DNA from: Chrysemys picta bellii
Taxonomy: Eukaryota; Chordata; Testudines; Emydidae
Direction of reading: 5' to 3'
NCBI RefSeq assembly: GCF_011386835.1
Contig: NC_088797.1
Span: forward strand, 91,832,264-91,896,263
DNA length: 64,000 nt
The notes below the pieces were generated by a model, which saw only the letters and a list, made by a program, of their open reading frames with translations, did no database searches and was not told where the DNA came from. The stretch's first letter is position 1; each line of letters opens with the position of its first letter. Shown here one piece after another: positions 45,580-59,097 of the stretch. The position numbers and the translations under genes were made by a program.

Positions 45580-47395
45580 TAACCTGCTGACCAAAGATAG
45601 AGTGCTGGCATAATAGACTTTAGTCTTCACCACCAAGGATGTTGGGAAGCTTCCTACCCTGACCTTCTCCTTTCTGATAATAAAGAGGAGTGCTCTTGGA
45701 GAGTGACGTATCAGAAGAGGAGGTGCTGGAGCAAATTTATAATATAAAAACCCAGATTATATAAATCCAAGAGGTTTGATGGAGCTTTACTACAAACTGG
45801 CTGAGCAACTAATAAAAATCTGCAATACCTCTTTAAAAACAACAAATGGGATTACGGATAGCAAATGTTATACCTTTATTTTCAATAGGCTCTAAGATTG
45901 ATACGGTTAGTTATGTACTGTAAGCCTTACATCTGTACTTGGCACGCTGTTTGAAATGATCAATAAAAACAGAATAAGAAAACACTTGGAGGATCACAAT
46001 ATGATAACCAGCATAGCTTGTGAAAAGGAAAACTAATCTCTCAGAATTCTCGAATGTGTCAATAAAATAGTGGATAAAGAAGATCTGGTAGACATTTATT
46101 TAGATTCCAAAAGGCCTCTGACAAGTTACTGCACAAGAGATACTCAAGAAGCTAACCAGTCATAAGGTGAGAGGCAAAATATTGTCATGGATCAAAAACA
46201 GGCTTGGAGATAGAAAACAAAGACTAGGATTAATGGTCAATTTTCATCGTAGAAAATGGTTAACATCAGGGTTCCTGAAAGTTTGTACTAGGTGCTGTGT
46301 TGTTTATCTATTTATTAATTATCACGAAAGTGGCAGGGTGGGGAGGAGTAGTGAGGTAGCAGAATTTGCAGATAGTGCAAAGTTATTTAAGTTAGTCAGG
46401 ACAGGAGAGGACTGTGAGAGATTCAGAGAGACCTAGGCAACCTCAGTGAATGAGCAACATGATGGCAAAGGCAATTCGTTTCCATTATATGCAAAGCAAT
46501 GTGTGATGGAAGGGAAAAACAAAACAAAACTACTAGTTCATCTTGCAGGGTTCTAAATTAACCTTTCCAACTCAGGAAAGAGACCTGGATGTCATTATAG
46601 ATAGCTGAATGAAGACTTCTGCTCAGTGTACAGTTGTGGTCAAAAAAGCTAACAAGATATTAGGTTGCATAAGGACTGGGATGATTAATATTATTACCAC
46701 CTTTATATCAATCAATGTGGTGGCCTCATCTGGAATGCTGTGTGCAATTCTGTTCACCTCATCTTAAAATTGATATTGCTATACTAGAAGGAGTTCAAAG
46801 GGTGATGAGAATGATCAAAGACATGGAATAACTTTCATATGGAGAGAGAGCCTGGGATTCTTTACCTCAGAAATAAATGAATAAGAGGGGACATGATAAA
46901 CATCTATAAAATAATGCATGGAACAGGGAAGGTAGATGGGGAATGTCTGTCTCTTCTCCCTGTTTCATAAGAGAAGAACCAGGGGACATTCAGTGAAGTT
47001 GAAAGGTGGGAAATTCAAAACTGATAAAAGGAAATACTTTTTTCACACAATATATAATTAAATTGTGGAACACACTGGCACATTCTCATTGAGACCAAGA
47101 ATTTACCAAGATTCAGGAAGGGATTAGGTGTTTATATGGATAACGAGAGTATCCAGAGTCGTCATCATTAAATATGACAAAAAAATGTGGAAGGGATATT
47201 AAACATCATGCTTCAGAGTTTGACAGTTTCTAACTATTAAATACCAAGCTGAGATCAAAGGTGGGGGACAGATTACTACACATCTGCTCTGACCTACCTC
47301 TAAATCATTGGGTACTAGCCACTGTCAGAGATAGGATACTGGACTAGATTTATCTCAGGTCTGATTCTCTATGGCAGTTCTTACACACTGGGGGA
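45580..47395 (+). mobile_element. Ancient L3/CR1-like LINE
   Basis: A long, strongly diverged sense-strand LINE. A reverse transcriptase segment (46167-46436) reads GKILSWIKNRLGDRKQRLGL, then EVAEFADSAKLFKLV (the F-A-D-D box as FADS) and TGEDCERF. Further on, 'aacaagatattaggttgcat', 'tggaatgctgtgtgcaattc', 'ggggacatgataaacatcta' and the 3' end 'gataggatactggactagat'..'atggcagttctta' follow L3/CR1 order. Stops are frequent and the second catalytic aspartate is lost, so it is inactive. The 5' limit is approximate. Confidence 0.8.
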
Positions 47396-47800
47396 AAGCT
47401 ACAAGAAAAATAGCTGTATCACCCAAGATGAAATAGAGATGAGCCTGCCTATAAAATGAGGATTAACTGCTAATTTTGTGATGATTATGAGTGTTAGTCC
47501 ACAATGAGTATCTGTTCTTGTTCCTTGGCACCACAAAGCAGTTCAAGAAGTTATTCAGGCTCCTGACCATGGAGATCTGGGACAAATCCTACTCTGCTTT
47601 ATTTGTCTTTGCTATTTACATCCATTTTTGTTTTGTAGTGCTTTGGAACAGCACAAGTTCTTTCATAGAATAAATGCAGTAGGTTGATTTATTCTCCTTT
47701 ACACACCATGTGCACTGGGGACAATCTTTTATTACTAGGAAATACAGTACCTGTACCAATGAGCACTGAAAAAGAATTGACTCATTGCACACTCATTCAG

Positions 47801-47995
47801 TACAAAGCAACAGAGGGTCCTGTGGCACCTTTGAGACTAACAGAAGTATTGGGAGCATAAGCTTTCGTGGGTAAGATCTGAAGAAGTGAGGTTCTTACCC
47901 ACGAAAGCTTATGCTCCCAATACTTCTGTTAGTCTCAAAGGTGCCACAGGACCCTCTGTTGCTTTTTACAGATTCAGACTAACACGGCTACCCCT
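47801..47995 (+). mobile_element. Penelope-like insertion forming a perfect 71-bp hairpin
   Basis: 47804-47874 and 47895-47965 are exact reverse complements around 20 bases (gatctgaagaagtgaggttc). The right arm continues into the family's 3' tail (cagattcagactaacacggc, then tacccctct). A 9-bp target duplication, ctcattcag, flanks it (47792-47800, 47996-48004). The sequence is the terminal region of the Penelope family, one part present twice in opposite orientations. No coding part. Confidence 0.9.
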
Positions 47996-48496
47996 CTCAT
48001 TCAGGACACTTATGCAATGAATAGAAAAGTAAACTTTTCTGTAAAACGTTCAATGAATCCTTGTGAGAGACATTCCATAGTTTATTACAAATAATCTAAA
48101 TGCTTTTCTGTTAGAGTTATCAGAAATCTGCTGTGATGAAAATACTGCTTGAGATTCTCTCTTGTGGTTCATGACAGCAGTACAAACCCTTTGAATAAAT
48201 GACCGCCTTGTGTTCAGTTTGGGACTATCTATTATATAATCCTGTACATCATCAGGTGACTACTTTAATCCTAAATTATACATGTATGCAATCATAAAGC
48301 ATTAGAAATAGGCTCATCATTTTACAAGTATTTACCCATCCAAAGCCTTCACCCAATTATAATATATCCTAAAAGCTTAAGGAATATTTTCTGAAAGGAA
48401 AACTTTAATCTAAAACATAGTAGTGGAACAAAAGAACTTGCAGGTTTTTAAGACTATTGTAATATAACGTGATTTAATGTTTTGTTTTATTACTAG

Positions 48497-48590
48497 TTCT
48501 GGACTTCTTGCCTTAGGAAAGCCCTTGGACAGAGAAAGCACTGATCGCTACATTTTGATTGTCACAGCCTCGGATGGCAGACCAGATGGG
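48497..48590 (+). CDS. PCDH15: PCDH15 exon D: end of EC6
   Basis: A 94-bp exon between acceptor tactag and donor gtgagt. Its first base completes the threonine codon split from exon C, and it ends on a codon boundary. It encodes [20 protein letters not shown] then [11 protein letters not shown], with the cadherin LDRE and ASDG calcium-binding motifs. The next exon should supply the final strand and the following linker; I do not find it in the remaining 15.4 kb. Confidence 0.94.
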
Positions 48591-49639
48591 GTGAGTTTCT
48601 ATTGAGAGTTTAAGAAAGCATTTAGTTATCATACCAAGATGTTGGGAGCTGGAAATAATACAACCATAGAATCTTTTATCTGGGTCTTGAATGAATATAT
48701 CTATGACTTGCAGCAATTTCCCTATATGCAAGAAAGGTTTGTGTAGGTTCCCTCCATGCACCACTTTGAAAATGTACCACTTTTAGACACTAAGACAAAA
48801 ATGATTTTGCCAGCTCACTTTTGACATTTCTTTCTTCTGCAATAGCAAGAATAAATACAATAAATGCAATTGTTTGAGTCATCCAGCTGTGTGGGATCTT
48901 GTGACCATTCAATTTCCCTGATACATGGAGTCCAGTCTCCCTGCGTGTCTCCTTCTGCATACCATTTTGAAAGTGCTCCCTTTTATTGTGTGCAGCCATA
49001 TTCTGTATCATTTTCTCTGTCCTATTAAATGTGTTACTCAATCGTAGTTCAGAATTTGCACATGGCAAATGATGTCCTAGTTCACATTTTTTTAAAGTAC
49101 TTAAGGAAATCAAATTGCATGAGTGTTTGCCAAACTTTTTATGAACTATAACAGGCATTTTTCTTTTAGTTGGAAGTGTAGCAAGAAATTTGTAACTTAT
49201 CTATTAGGAGTTTTTGACTTCTTTTTCTGCATGTTCTGCCAGAGGCAGTTAGACACTTAACAATGTGTCGAGCAGTTAGATTAATCTATCTCTCATTACA
49301 TTCTAATGATTTTTTAAATTACCTATTGTAATTCCGTTTCCCTTAAACTCTCTCTGCTTGTGTATTCTTGGCTTCTGCGGTCTTTGGAGTGGGGATCATC
49401 CATCTTTAGTGTTTGGAAAGCACCTTACATATAGTTCAGTCTATAATAAATAAATTTGTTGAATTACTGGCTGTTCATTTCCGGTTTCTGAACCACTTTT
49501 TCAGAACCTTAATTAAAGAACTAGAAGAAAATCATTTTACCTCTCTAAAAATGAATTTGAAGCATTTCATCTAGTATATTTTGGCACATTTAATGAAACT
49601 GTAATATGGTTCTTAAATAATAATATTACCCACACAAAA

Positions 49640-50020
49640 GCGTCATTAATTCAGAATACATCTACACTGCTCACTCCTTAAGGCAGTGAGTGCATAGAGT
49701 ACATATGCTACCCCGTCTCTATCCCAGTATGGGTATCAATAGCAGTGTAGACAGTGAGACACTGCTTAAGTGAGTAAAGATATGCCAGAACCCTTAGGGT
49801 ATGTACTGGGTATGTACCTACATGGCTCTCTACTTGTCAAGCAATGTCTTCCCATCTATTTTTAGCAGTGTAGTGTCCCTCTGCCAGTGCCAGAGCCTTT
49901 CACTGCCATGTGTAGCTACACACCATAGTGTGGATATACCTAGGTTTACACTGTGGCGTGTAACAATATGTCTCCCACATGCTGCTGCAAATGGTGTGAA
50001 GCATAGATGTACCTTCAGAG
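49640..50020. repeat. MITE-like repeat region
   Basis: Contains 'acatctacactgctca' mirrored by 'agcagtgtagacagtgagac' (49656-49760), then a second block with 'agcagtgtagtgtccct', 'catgtgtagctacacaccat' and 'gtgtggatatacctag'. The tctacac/gtgtaga motifs resemble the other MITE ends in the window, and the second block resembles the repeated unit at 28070. Exact limits and class are unclear; it may be two overlapping elements. Confidence 0.45.
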
Positions 50021-50671
50021 TGAAGGTCCATCAAGTACAGTTCCTGACTATAAGACAAATATTAAAAAGGGAGGAAATCATATGATAAAGAAACACTCAC
50101 ACCCAACACAAGTCTCTGAGCATTAGCCCACTGTAATTGTGAACCCACATTCTCTTTTAGTGGAACAATATAATTATCTTCAATGTGTATATCAAAGAGC
50201 TGAAAATCACATTTTATAATTATGCAGATATCTGTATCCAAAATGTGCTTATCCTTATACATAGAAAACTGGATGAGGTAGTAGTGGGTGTGGAGATATT
50301 AGATGGCACTGCAAGGGCACTCATCAAAGAAAGGTCAATAGACAAAGATAATTCTTAAAGTCTGCAGCAAACCCCAGATGAAAGTTTCCCATTCTACAAT
50401 CTTAAGAGACGCACAAGCGTGGAGTAATTCTTTTACAGATCTTTCACCATGGAAAGAGAAAAATGGAAGAGAAATGGTTTAAAGTACCTTGGCTGAGTGT
50501 TTTTTTCTGGACCTGCTAGAAGTGCAGCACAGAATGGCTCCTCCCTGTGGGAGGAAGAGGCAAATATGACTTAGTCATTTTTGCACCCTCTCCACTCTGG
50601 ACCTCTAGGAGCCAGTGCAATTCCCAGAGTGAAGTAGAGCAACCAAGGGCTGCTCTACATTATGGCACCCC

Positions 50672-51800
50672 TGTGACGGGTTGGATCACAGACACCCCCC
50701 TGCGAGCTGCCAACTGATATGCCAAGACTACCCCTGCTCCTATTTTCCCTGCCAGCTCATGACTCCAGCACCCTGTCTTGCTGAGCCAGAAACTCCCGTC
50801 TGCTCCAACACATACCCAGGGTCTGAATTACTTGCCCCAAAGCTGCAGGTTTACCTGAAAACAGCTCACAGAAGTGTGCTTGTCTTTAGCACTCAGATGC
50901 CCAACTCCCAAAGGGGTCTAAACCCAAATAAATCCGTTTTACACTGCATAAAGCTTATACAGGGTAAACTCATAAATTGTTCGCCCTCTATAACTCTGAT
51001 AGAGAGATATGCACAGTTGTTTGCTCCCCCAGGTATTAATATATACTCTGAGTTAATTAATAAGGAAAAAAGTGATTTTATTTAATACAGAAAGTAGGAT
51101 TTAAGTGGTTCCAAGTAGTAACAGACAGAACAAAGTAAGTCATCAAGCAAAATAAAATAAAATGCGCAAATCTATGTCTAATCAAACACTGAATACAGAT
51201 AAGATCCTCACCAGTTCCAGAATGCTCCCTTTTACAGGCTAATCTCCTTTTAGCCTGGGTCCAGCAATCACTCACACCCTCTGTAGTTACTGTCCTTTGT
51301 TCCAGTTTCCTTCCAGTATTCTGGGGGGTGGAGAGGCTCCTTCTTTAGCCAGCTGAAGACCAAATGGAAGGGGTTTCCCACGGGTTTAAATAGACTGTCT
51401 CTTGTGGGTGGAGACCCCCCTCCTCACTCCTATGCATGACTCAGTCTTTACAGGCCGAAGCCATTGCCCACATGGTATCTTGTATGTCTCCAGGAAGACT
51501 TCTTATGTGGATTGGAGCATTCCAAGATGCATTGTTCCCCAAGTGCTTCCTGATTAGGTACTTTTAACCTTGCGAATTCCTTCCTAAAGAAACTGACCAA
51601 ATGCCTCACAAAGCTTACTTAGAAACCAAGCAAGTATAAAGCCCATATTCTTAACCTCAAGTAGAAAATGATATATGTGTACAAATAGGATGAATAGATA
51701 TAGTAGACCATAACCTTTATGGAGATATGTTATATGGCACAGGCAGCACAAAACATATTCCAGTTATGTCAGACATACATTTATAAGCACCCCCCCATAA
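50672..51800 (+). repeat. LTR-like turtle repeat, about 1.1 kb
   Basis: Starts tgtgacgggttggatcacag, then 'cagcaccctgtcttgctgag', 'aacccaaataaatccgtttt', 'tatacagggtaaactcataa' and a pyrimidine-rich segment near 51300-51420. I recognise the block as a high-copy turtle repeat with LTR character (TG start, internal AATAAA, similar opening to the solo LTR at 25422). The 3' boundary and any target duplication could not be fixed. A 134-codon frame inside it (50681-51085) has no recognisable domain. Confidence 0.5.
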
Positions 51801-54704
51801 AGCCCCATCCCCCAGACTGACTATGGGCCGGTTCTCAATAGTAAAAAAAAAAAAAATCCTGTACTGCTGACTGCTATTAGGATCATCCTGCTTCCAGCTG
51901 CTGGCACATCTCCTATGTTGGAGCTTACAGCCCTTTCATATAGGGGAAACCCGTGGCTGTCCTACACAGTTTGTGCTTGGGGCAAATTCTCTCCAGTGTA
52001 GTTAGTTTTTACAGCACCATAGCAATATACAGGAGCCATAACAAGACCCAGCATCTCAGCCCTTCTCTTAATAGTCTACATAAAATAATTTTAAAGTAAT
52101 TATTGTTTTAATACTTTAATTCTCTTGACACTTCGACCCCTTCTCCATCCTTTAATCTCTATAAGTTCAGCTGCTTTTCCAGTGGCCATTTTCATTTTCA
52201 GCGCAGTGGCCATTTTCATCTCTTACTTTCTATAGCAAAAATTAAATCTGGAGAGTTAAACAACTCCTATTATAGTTTTGGTTATAGAAAGACTATAGTC
52301 TGCTGCTGAATAATATCAAGGCCTCATGAGGATAGTTGAAAATATTTTCCTCCTTTTTTCACCTTAAAACCCATCCCTCCGTCACCTCTTCCCCACCCAG
52401 ACATCTCTTAATTCAACGTTTAAAGTAAAATCTAGTGTTATAGCAGTCCAGCCACTTCTGAAGTGCTGCTGAGTGTAGCAGCAGGGCTGGAGTTGAATGA
52501 AATGTGACATTTTTTTTCCCTTTGAAGTTAAATTGCCTAAAGTGCTGCAAAGGGACCACTGTATGCATCTCCCAGCCCTGCCCCCAACCTCTTCAGGCAT
52601 CTGGGCTGATGTACAGCTTCCCTTTCACATGAAAAGTAACTGACTTTCCTTTATGTGTGGAAAGTGAAACTTCATTAATGCCCAGTTATCTATGCAGCGT
52701 GGTGGCAAGGTGGGCAGTTTCCTTCAGAGATCAGGTGCCATTATGTCATATGTGAAGAAACTTCACTGTCATTAAATGATCTAATGAAAAAACTGGTGAT
52801 GACATTCCTGTGTGGTTTTAGGGCTTTATACAAAAGGAAAACATCACCCAAAGTCACAGCTGGGCAGTCAAAAACTTGGTGTTCATAGACCTGTTCTAAT
52901 GTCAATCAAAAATATTCAGTGGTCCTTTGCTGTTGGGTCAGATATTTTAAATGCAAGGTGGAGTGGGGAGTTCCCAAGTGAAATCTCATTGACTCACGTG
53001 GTGGTGTCCTTTTTCTCATTATATTTCTATTATAGATAGGAAACAATGGTTACTTTTTTACGAATGAGAATTACTGCAGTTTTTCTTCTAACTGTTCCAC
53101 CTTAGACTTTGTTACAGAGGTATATTCTTTTTTGGAAAAACACTGGTGTGGTGTTACTTATGAAGAGGAACACTATAGTTGGAGGAAGGCTTGTTTCAAG
53201 TACCTAAACATTGTTTAAGGAATAAAACTACTTATTACATATTTAAACACCATTAGCTGGCATAATAATCTGATTTGTTTCCATCCAGCAATATGCTACT
53301 TGAAATTAAATGAATTAAGTAGATTCAAATATACATGGAAAAGCTTAGCTTTTACATTTAATGCAAAATCTGCTTTAAGAATTAACATGTAGAGCAAGGA
53401 AAATTACTTTTGTTTTCTGTAAAAAAAATTCCTTTCCTTAATTGTAACATGGACATTTGGCTTTGGGACATTTTGCACTCCCATTGTTCAGAGTAAGTAT
53501 TAGGAACAATGGTTGAATAATCACTTTAAAATGTAAGTCATATTATCCCATTCAGGGTTTCCAAGAACACAGACATTTAGGAAATATATGAGAACTCGTA
53601 TTCAGAGTAGAACAAGCAAACGCTTTTCTATTTTCTTTCATTTATACATATTTTGGCAGTTTTAAAGTTGATTGAATTCTGTGTGGCTTCAGCAATTGAA
53701 TGCACTGGACAGTTTCTGTATCATGCCCTAGTTGCTTCAGTTTGATATTTTCAGCTTAACTGTCTTGCGAATGAGAACTTCAACAGCTGTTAGTCAGTTT
53801 TTTAAGAACTTTGACTTCTTCTTGTCCAGTTTCTAAATAATGTATTAAATAGTTGCCTTCATAAAATGACACTTTGTATACAGGTGCTCTGTGTTTACTG
53901 GGAGTTGTTTGAAAACGTACTTTAAGGAATATTGTTTGTTGAGTTTACAAATATATAAAATGGACTGTAAAACAGTTCAATTTAAGAGTTTTTCAAGTTC
54001 TATAGCGTTGCCTGCATTTCAGAAATACAATGTAATCAATGAGTAATGGGAAAGTTGGGAGTAAACATCAATAGAAAACTTTTATATAGTTGTTTTTAAC
54101 GTATTCACCCAGTGTAATATGTCGTAAGCTGTAGAATCATTTTAGACACTACTACTAGAATATAAATGGATCCTTTTCATGGAAATGGATCAGCAGTGTA
54201 TAGGTTTTCAACTGACTTCTGATAACTCCAACAAGCAATACTGCTTTCCATTTTGCTGCACAGCATGTGTGACATCATTTTATCACTTGGGTCCTTCTTA
54301 TACCTTAAAATGCTCTTGATTGTTTGAAATACTCAGCCATGCTTCCCAAGCTATATTTGTTCTGGTTTACAGTGCTAGACATTTAGTAGGTGCATGGTTT
54401 TTATGCTGATCTTGAAATAACATAACCCATTGCCTGTCCCTGAAACACCATAACACAAACAGTTGAATATGTATAAAGGAGTTATAGCCAGTTATTGCTT
54501 CCCCAGTTATGAGGCTTATCCATAGATAGACAGAACAATGACAGCTGAAAGGAAAAATCTGGCAAGTTCAAGTTACATTGCCAAACTTTGATATTTTCAG
54601 GTAAGATTTCAGTGCAGAATACAATTGCCATTAGGTGCCAGTAGGATTTAGAGAGTGACCACACTGCATCTTTAAGCAGGGTGGATTTGTTGATGTGTGA
54701 CATA

Positions 54705-55055
54705 GATGCCGTCTTCCTCTCCACCCCTCCGCCCCAGGCCCCGTCCCCATTCCACTTCTTCCCCCAAGTCCCCACCCTGCCTCTTCCCACCCTCGCTCTG
54801 CCCCCACTCCATCCCTTCCCCTGAGACTGCACCCACACCCTGCCTCTTCCCTGCCTCTTTCTACTCCCTCTGCATGCTGCAGAGCAGCTGATCCGCAGCA
54901 GGAGGGAGGGGGATAAGTTGATCAATGGGCTGTCAGTGTGGGGGAGGCTCTGGAGGGGAGGTGGGGGAGAGCGTGGCTACCGGTGGGTCGTAAGCACCCA
55001 TTATTTTTTTCCGTGGGTGCTCCAGGGCTGAGTTGGCACCTAGAATGTGTAGCAT
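54705..55055. repeat. GC-rich interspersed repeat
   Basis: A C-rich stretch (54710-54870) followed by a G-rich one (54900-54975), then 'ggtgggtcgtaagcaccca' and 'ccgtgggtgctccagggctg'. The last part is familiar from many turtle loci. The C-rich and G-rich halves could pair loosely. The class is not clear, but a non-autonomous DNA element is plausible. Reading frames on both strands (54482-54925, 54706-54891) reflect composition. Confidence 0.4.
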
Positions 55056-58000
55056 GAAGGGGTTAGACTATATGTTGCAACTCATTATGTAAGTCTGGGG
55101 CAGATGCCCAGTGCACATACTCCGTAGGAAAGCTATATAGTTACCAGATAAATGGCTTGGAAAAGGACTTAAAAAGAAGGTGTTCATTAAAGGAACAGAA
55201 TGGGGATAGTGGGGGGAAAGGGGGGAGTTAAGTGTCCTAAGAATGGTATGGCAGGGAGCCAACCCCCTCTTTTAATATCCCACCTGAGCCCTCCTATGGG
55301 GAGCAGGGATGGTAAGGTTCCAGCAATAGATTGGCTGGGGGACCTGGATAGAAAAAGAGGGGGAGCTGGTGGAGGTCCCCAGGTAATTATTGAATGAACA
55401 TGGGGTTACCTGCATTGTACACTTTTATTTGCTGGGTAGTCCCAGACATTTAATAATAAAGTTGCGGCCTGATTAAAACCATATCAAGTGTCTCCTATCC
55501 TTTCAGTATAGCTGGACAAGCAAAGTGTTCTGAATTTTTGTAAGAAGCAAGCAATCCTATTCTGTGCCATTTAAGAACTTAAAATAACAATGTGTATGTT
55601 TCTTCATTTGTATGTGAGACTAGAATATATAATGTACTGCAGGATCATTAATTTACTGCTCTTTGTATTTAAGGAACACAGAAAGGTGGAGGTGTTTGTT
55701 GTGGTCTTGGAAGTAACTTACAGAAGACATATAAAACAATGATTAATAAAAAATTTAGGAACTCTGAAAAGTGGAAATTAGGTGCTGTACTCTTGACTAC
55801 AGAGCACAAGAAAATGGTGTTTGTAGAAGGTCCTGTCTATTTTTCACAGCAGTGTCCTTCCAGAACGTCCAGTGCTTAAAATCAATATCTGTTCATCTTA
55901 CAATACCGTTGAAGGGCTGTCACAGACTGTTAATGAAAACTGTAAAATATTGTGATGTGAAATGGAATGTTTTGTAGTGCATTCCATCCTTGCATTTAGT
56001 TCTAGCTAAAAATGAGGCAGAGGCAGAACTGGATAATAAAATAATCTTTCTGCCCACAAGGCCATGAGATGCACAGGTGAGCATAGTGTATCTTTGCTAT
56101 GTAATTCTCTTTCTTAATGCATCTTATCCTTCACCAAAACAAATCAGCACCACTTTTAGTGGAGAAAAAAGATTAGTTCCTGGACTATATATGATAAATT
56201 ACATTATCCAAGTTATGCTTCAGTGTTTGACTTCCTAGCAAAGTCTATTATTAATTTCAACTATTTATCTACTAACATATTTAAACTAAATATTATACAT
56301 ATATGGCAATAACTAGGTGCTAGGAGATTTGTGTAATTTAGACACTTAAGAATTTTCTTCCCCCTTTAATATGCATGGGAGGACGTCGGTGTTTAACAAA
56401 ATTACAACTACAATATAATTTCTATTAATTCTACAAGCATTATCTATATCACTCGATAGTCTATCAGATCCCTAGAGTTACTTTAATGTACTTGTTTATC
56501 TTTCAGTGAATATAAAATTGAGACATTTTACATACAGTGTAGCTTATATTTCTTCAGAAATATGTAATCAGCCTTTTTTAAATCAGTTAAATATGATCAA
56601 AATATTTTGGGTTTCTGTCTAATTGATTTTTTTTAGGTCCGCAATAATCTTATCCTTTATAAATTAATGGCATTCATATGATTGTATTACCCCAATATTT
56701 CATTATTCAGTAATGTTTTTCTAAGGTCATTGAAAGAGTTAATGTTATAATTTAACTTGATAACCATATATTCGAGCATACTGCCATCATTACTCTACGT
56801 TGTTATACTTCATCTATATATTTTTTTCTCATAAAAATTATTGACATGTCTTCTGTCTGGCCTATTCAAGAAGAGCAAAAGACAATATTTTGAGGAAAGT
56901 TTTAGAAAAATGTGATATCTGAGAAATAGACTATGGCCATTTTTACGCACAAGAGTACAGAATTAAAATTTTGTGTGCAAGTTAACATTGGCATTTCCGG
57001 ACTTTTGAATACAACTTGAAGTTTGCTTTTACCTAGTTTTTTGTTTTTGATCAATCAGTACAGTGGAAATGTGTTTGGTTAAATGTATTAAAGGGAACTT
57101 TATAGGCAGACAAATAATTCTGTACTTTCTCAATACAAAGAACTCAAAAAGTTTTATTTTTACCAATAGAATCCCTAATTAAGGAAAGCAAATGTGGCCT
57201 ATAATTGTTCTCTTGTGCAGCATATGGAAAAGTCTTTGAAATTTCCTATTGTGATTGTATAGGAAAAGCACCTGTGAACGTCAGTGTGAATCTGTAGAAT
57301 CCTTTAAAGATCAGGAGTTTTGACTGAAACCAAGAATGTTTGCCCATGCTTGTGAAACTCATTGTCTCCTGGGACTGACATGGATAATCCAGTATATACA
57401 GCCACCCAAGCCCATAATCTTATCAGACATCACATGAAAGAAACCAGGGAGTTGACATTAAAATTTAAAATGTACTGTATGATAGCATAACATGTAATAA
57501 AAGTTTCAGGGGGTTTATGTTCTTCATGAAAGTTTTGATTTTGATTGTCAAAGAAGAATACAATGGTTTATGTAAGTCATTTTAAAAAAAAACCTGACTA
57601 ACTGAAATTGAGCATACACTGTTATATTCATTTTTTTAAATGTATTTGGAAAGGCATCTATTGGGCTAATGTTAAGGTGGGAAAAGGTTCTGCATCCGGT
57701 AACATTTTTGTAACTCAAAAATATCTTTATTTCACTAAAATAGTGTTTGCAAACTGTTAACAAAAACTGCCATGTATTTTACATCTCTCTCAAGTCCTCG
57801 ATGGGCCTGGAAAAGATAAATTGGTTTCATGTTTTGCTGCCACAAGTTTATCTGTGATTTAATAGTTTAGGGCTAGAACCACCTCTTTGGTATACGCTCC
57901 TATAATGCTTCTCTTTAATCAAGCATGCCTTCCAGGTTAGATCTTGCTGACTATCAGTAACCTTCTGTATTTTTACAACTGTTTCACATTCACTGGTTCT

Positions 58001-59097
58001 AAACAAACAGAAGCAAGGCATATAGCAGAATTGTGCCCTGCCTGCAGCTGAGGGGTATAATGACACAATTCCTAGTATATTTTACAGCTTTTGGGTCCTG
58101 TTAGATCCTAGCTGCATCAAGATAAACAGATTGTAGTGATGACTCAGAGAAGCTTTATCCATTTATGATTAGCCATAGGATTCTGAACGTTCCTCTTAGA
58201 ACAGCCATGGTTATCCATACCTTTGTCACCTCTAGACGGGACAAGTGTAATGCAATCTACTTGGGGACAGCCCTTGAGTAGCCTTGAGAAACTTGAGTTG
58301 GTGTGCAGTACAGCAGCATTCCTCTAGATGGAGAGCAGGGAAAGGTTACCCTAAGCTCAACAGAGATGCCAAGTTCCAAGTAGCTCAAGTTGCATTTTTG
58401 TGGACATAAGCCTATGAAGCTAGCAAACTTTTTTCTCATTCAGCTTCTCTCCCACTGTATAATAATAAAAATACTTTATAAGTAATGTTTTCATGTTAAT
58501 ATGTTACTGTGTTTTCATCTAGCTCATAGTAAATTGGTGATAGAAGGGGGCTCTCCACTGTTACTGCTCCTGAATATAGATGTAAAGTTCATCTTTAAAA
58601 GTGTTTAGGGTAAGGGCACAAAGTGTGAGGCCTGCAGCAGCACTGATGGGGACACCAACAAGATAGTAAAATGTTAGTGAGAAAGGATACACTCCCCACT
58701 CTTCTCCCCCCAGGATTATACCTATGCTCTGCTAGTCACCCCTCACTGTGATTATGCCATTTTGGCATAAGCACATGGATCAGGAACCAAGATCCATATA
58801 CCATAGCCCTTTTTCCTGTTAACATACCTGTTTTTGAGCCTACAATACCTATAAAGATATTAGATTCTCATTAGCAGTGAATTGCATTATTGTGGAAATG
58901 TGAGTCTTCAAGGACTTACCCTCCTGGAGTAACTAACTTACACTAATGTAACAATTTCCATTCCATTTTACCCCATTAATAAATACTCTATTTTGGTTCT
59001 TATCACTTCGCTTATCTTGATATCTGAGCACCTGAATTTGTCCCAACTGATTAAAAATAGCTATTATTTTGTATATTTAAGCCACAATGTAAATATA

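Larger units (their letters stand above)
39217..48496 (+). other. PCDH15: PCDH15 intron C-D (9.3 kb)
   Basis: Donor gtaagt and acceptor tactag (48491-48496), phase 2. About two thirds is the Harbinger element and the L3/CR1 relic. 39217-39929, 43958-45579, 47396-47791 and 48005-48490 show nothing I can name. Confidence 0.85.

Noticed and set aside
50681..51085. 134-codon plus-strand frame as a gene
   Set aside because: It lies within an LTR-like high-copy repeat and has no recognisable domain or start context.
54482..54925. 147-codon minus-strand frame rich in Gly/Arg
   Set aside because: It covers the C-rich repeat at 54705-55055; composition alone explains it.
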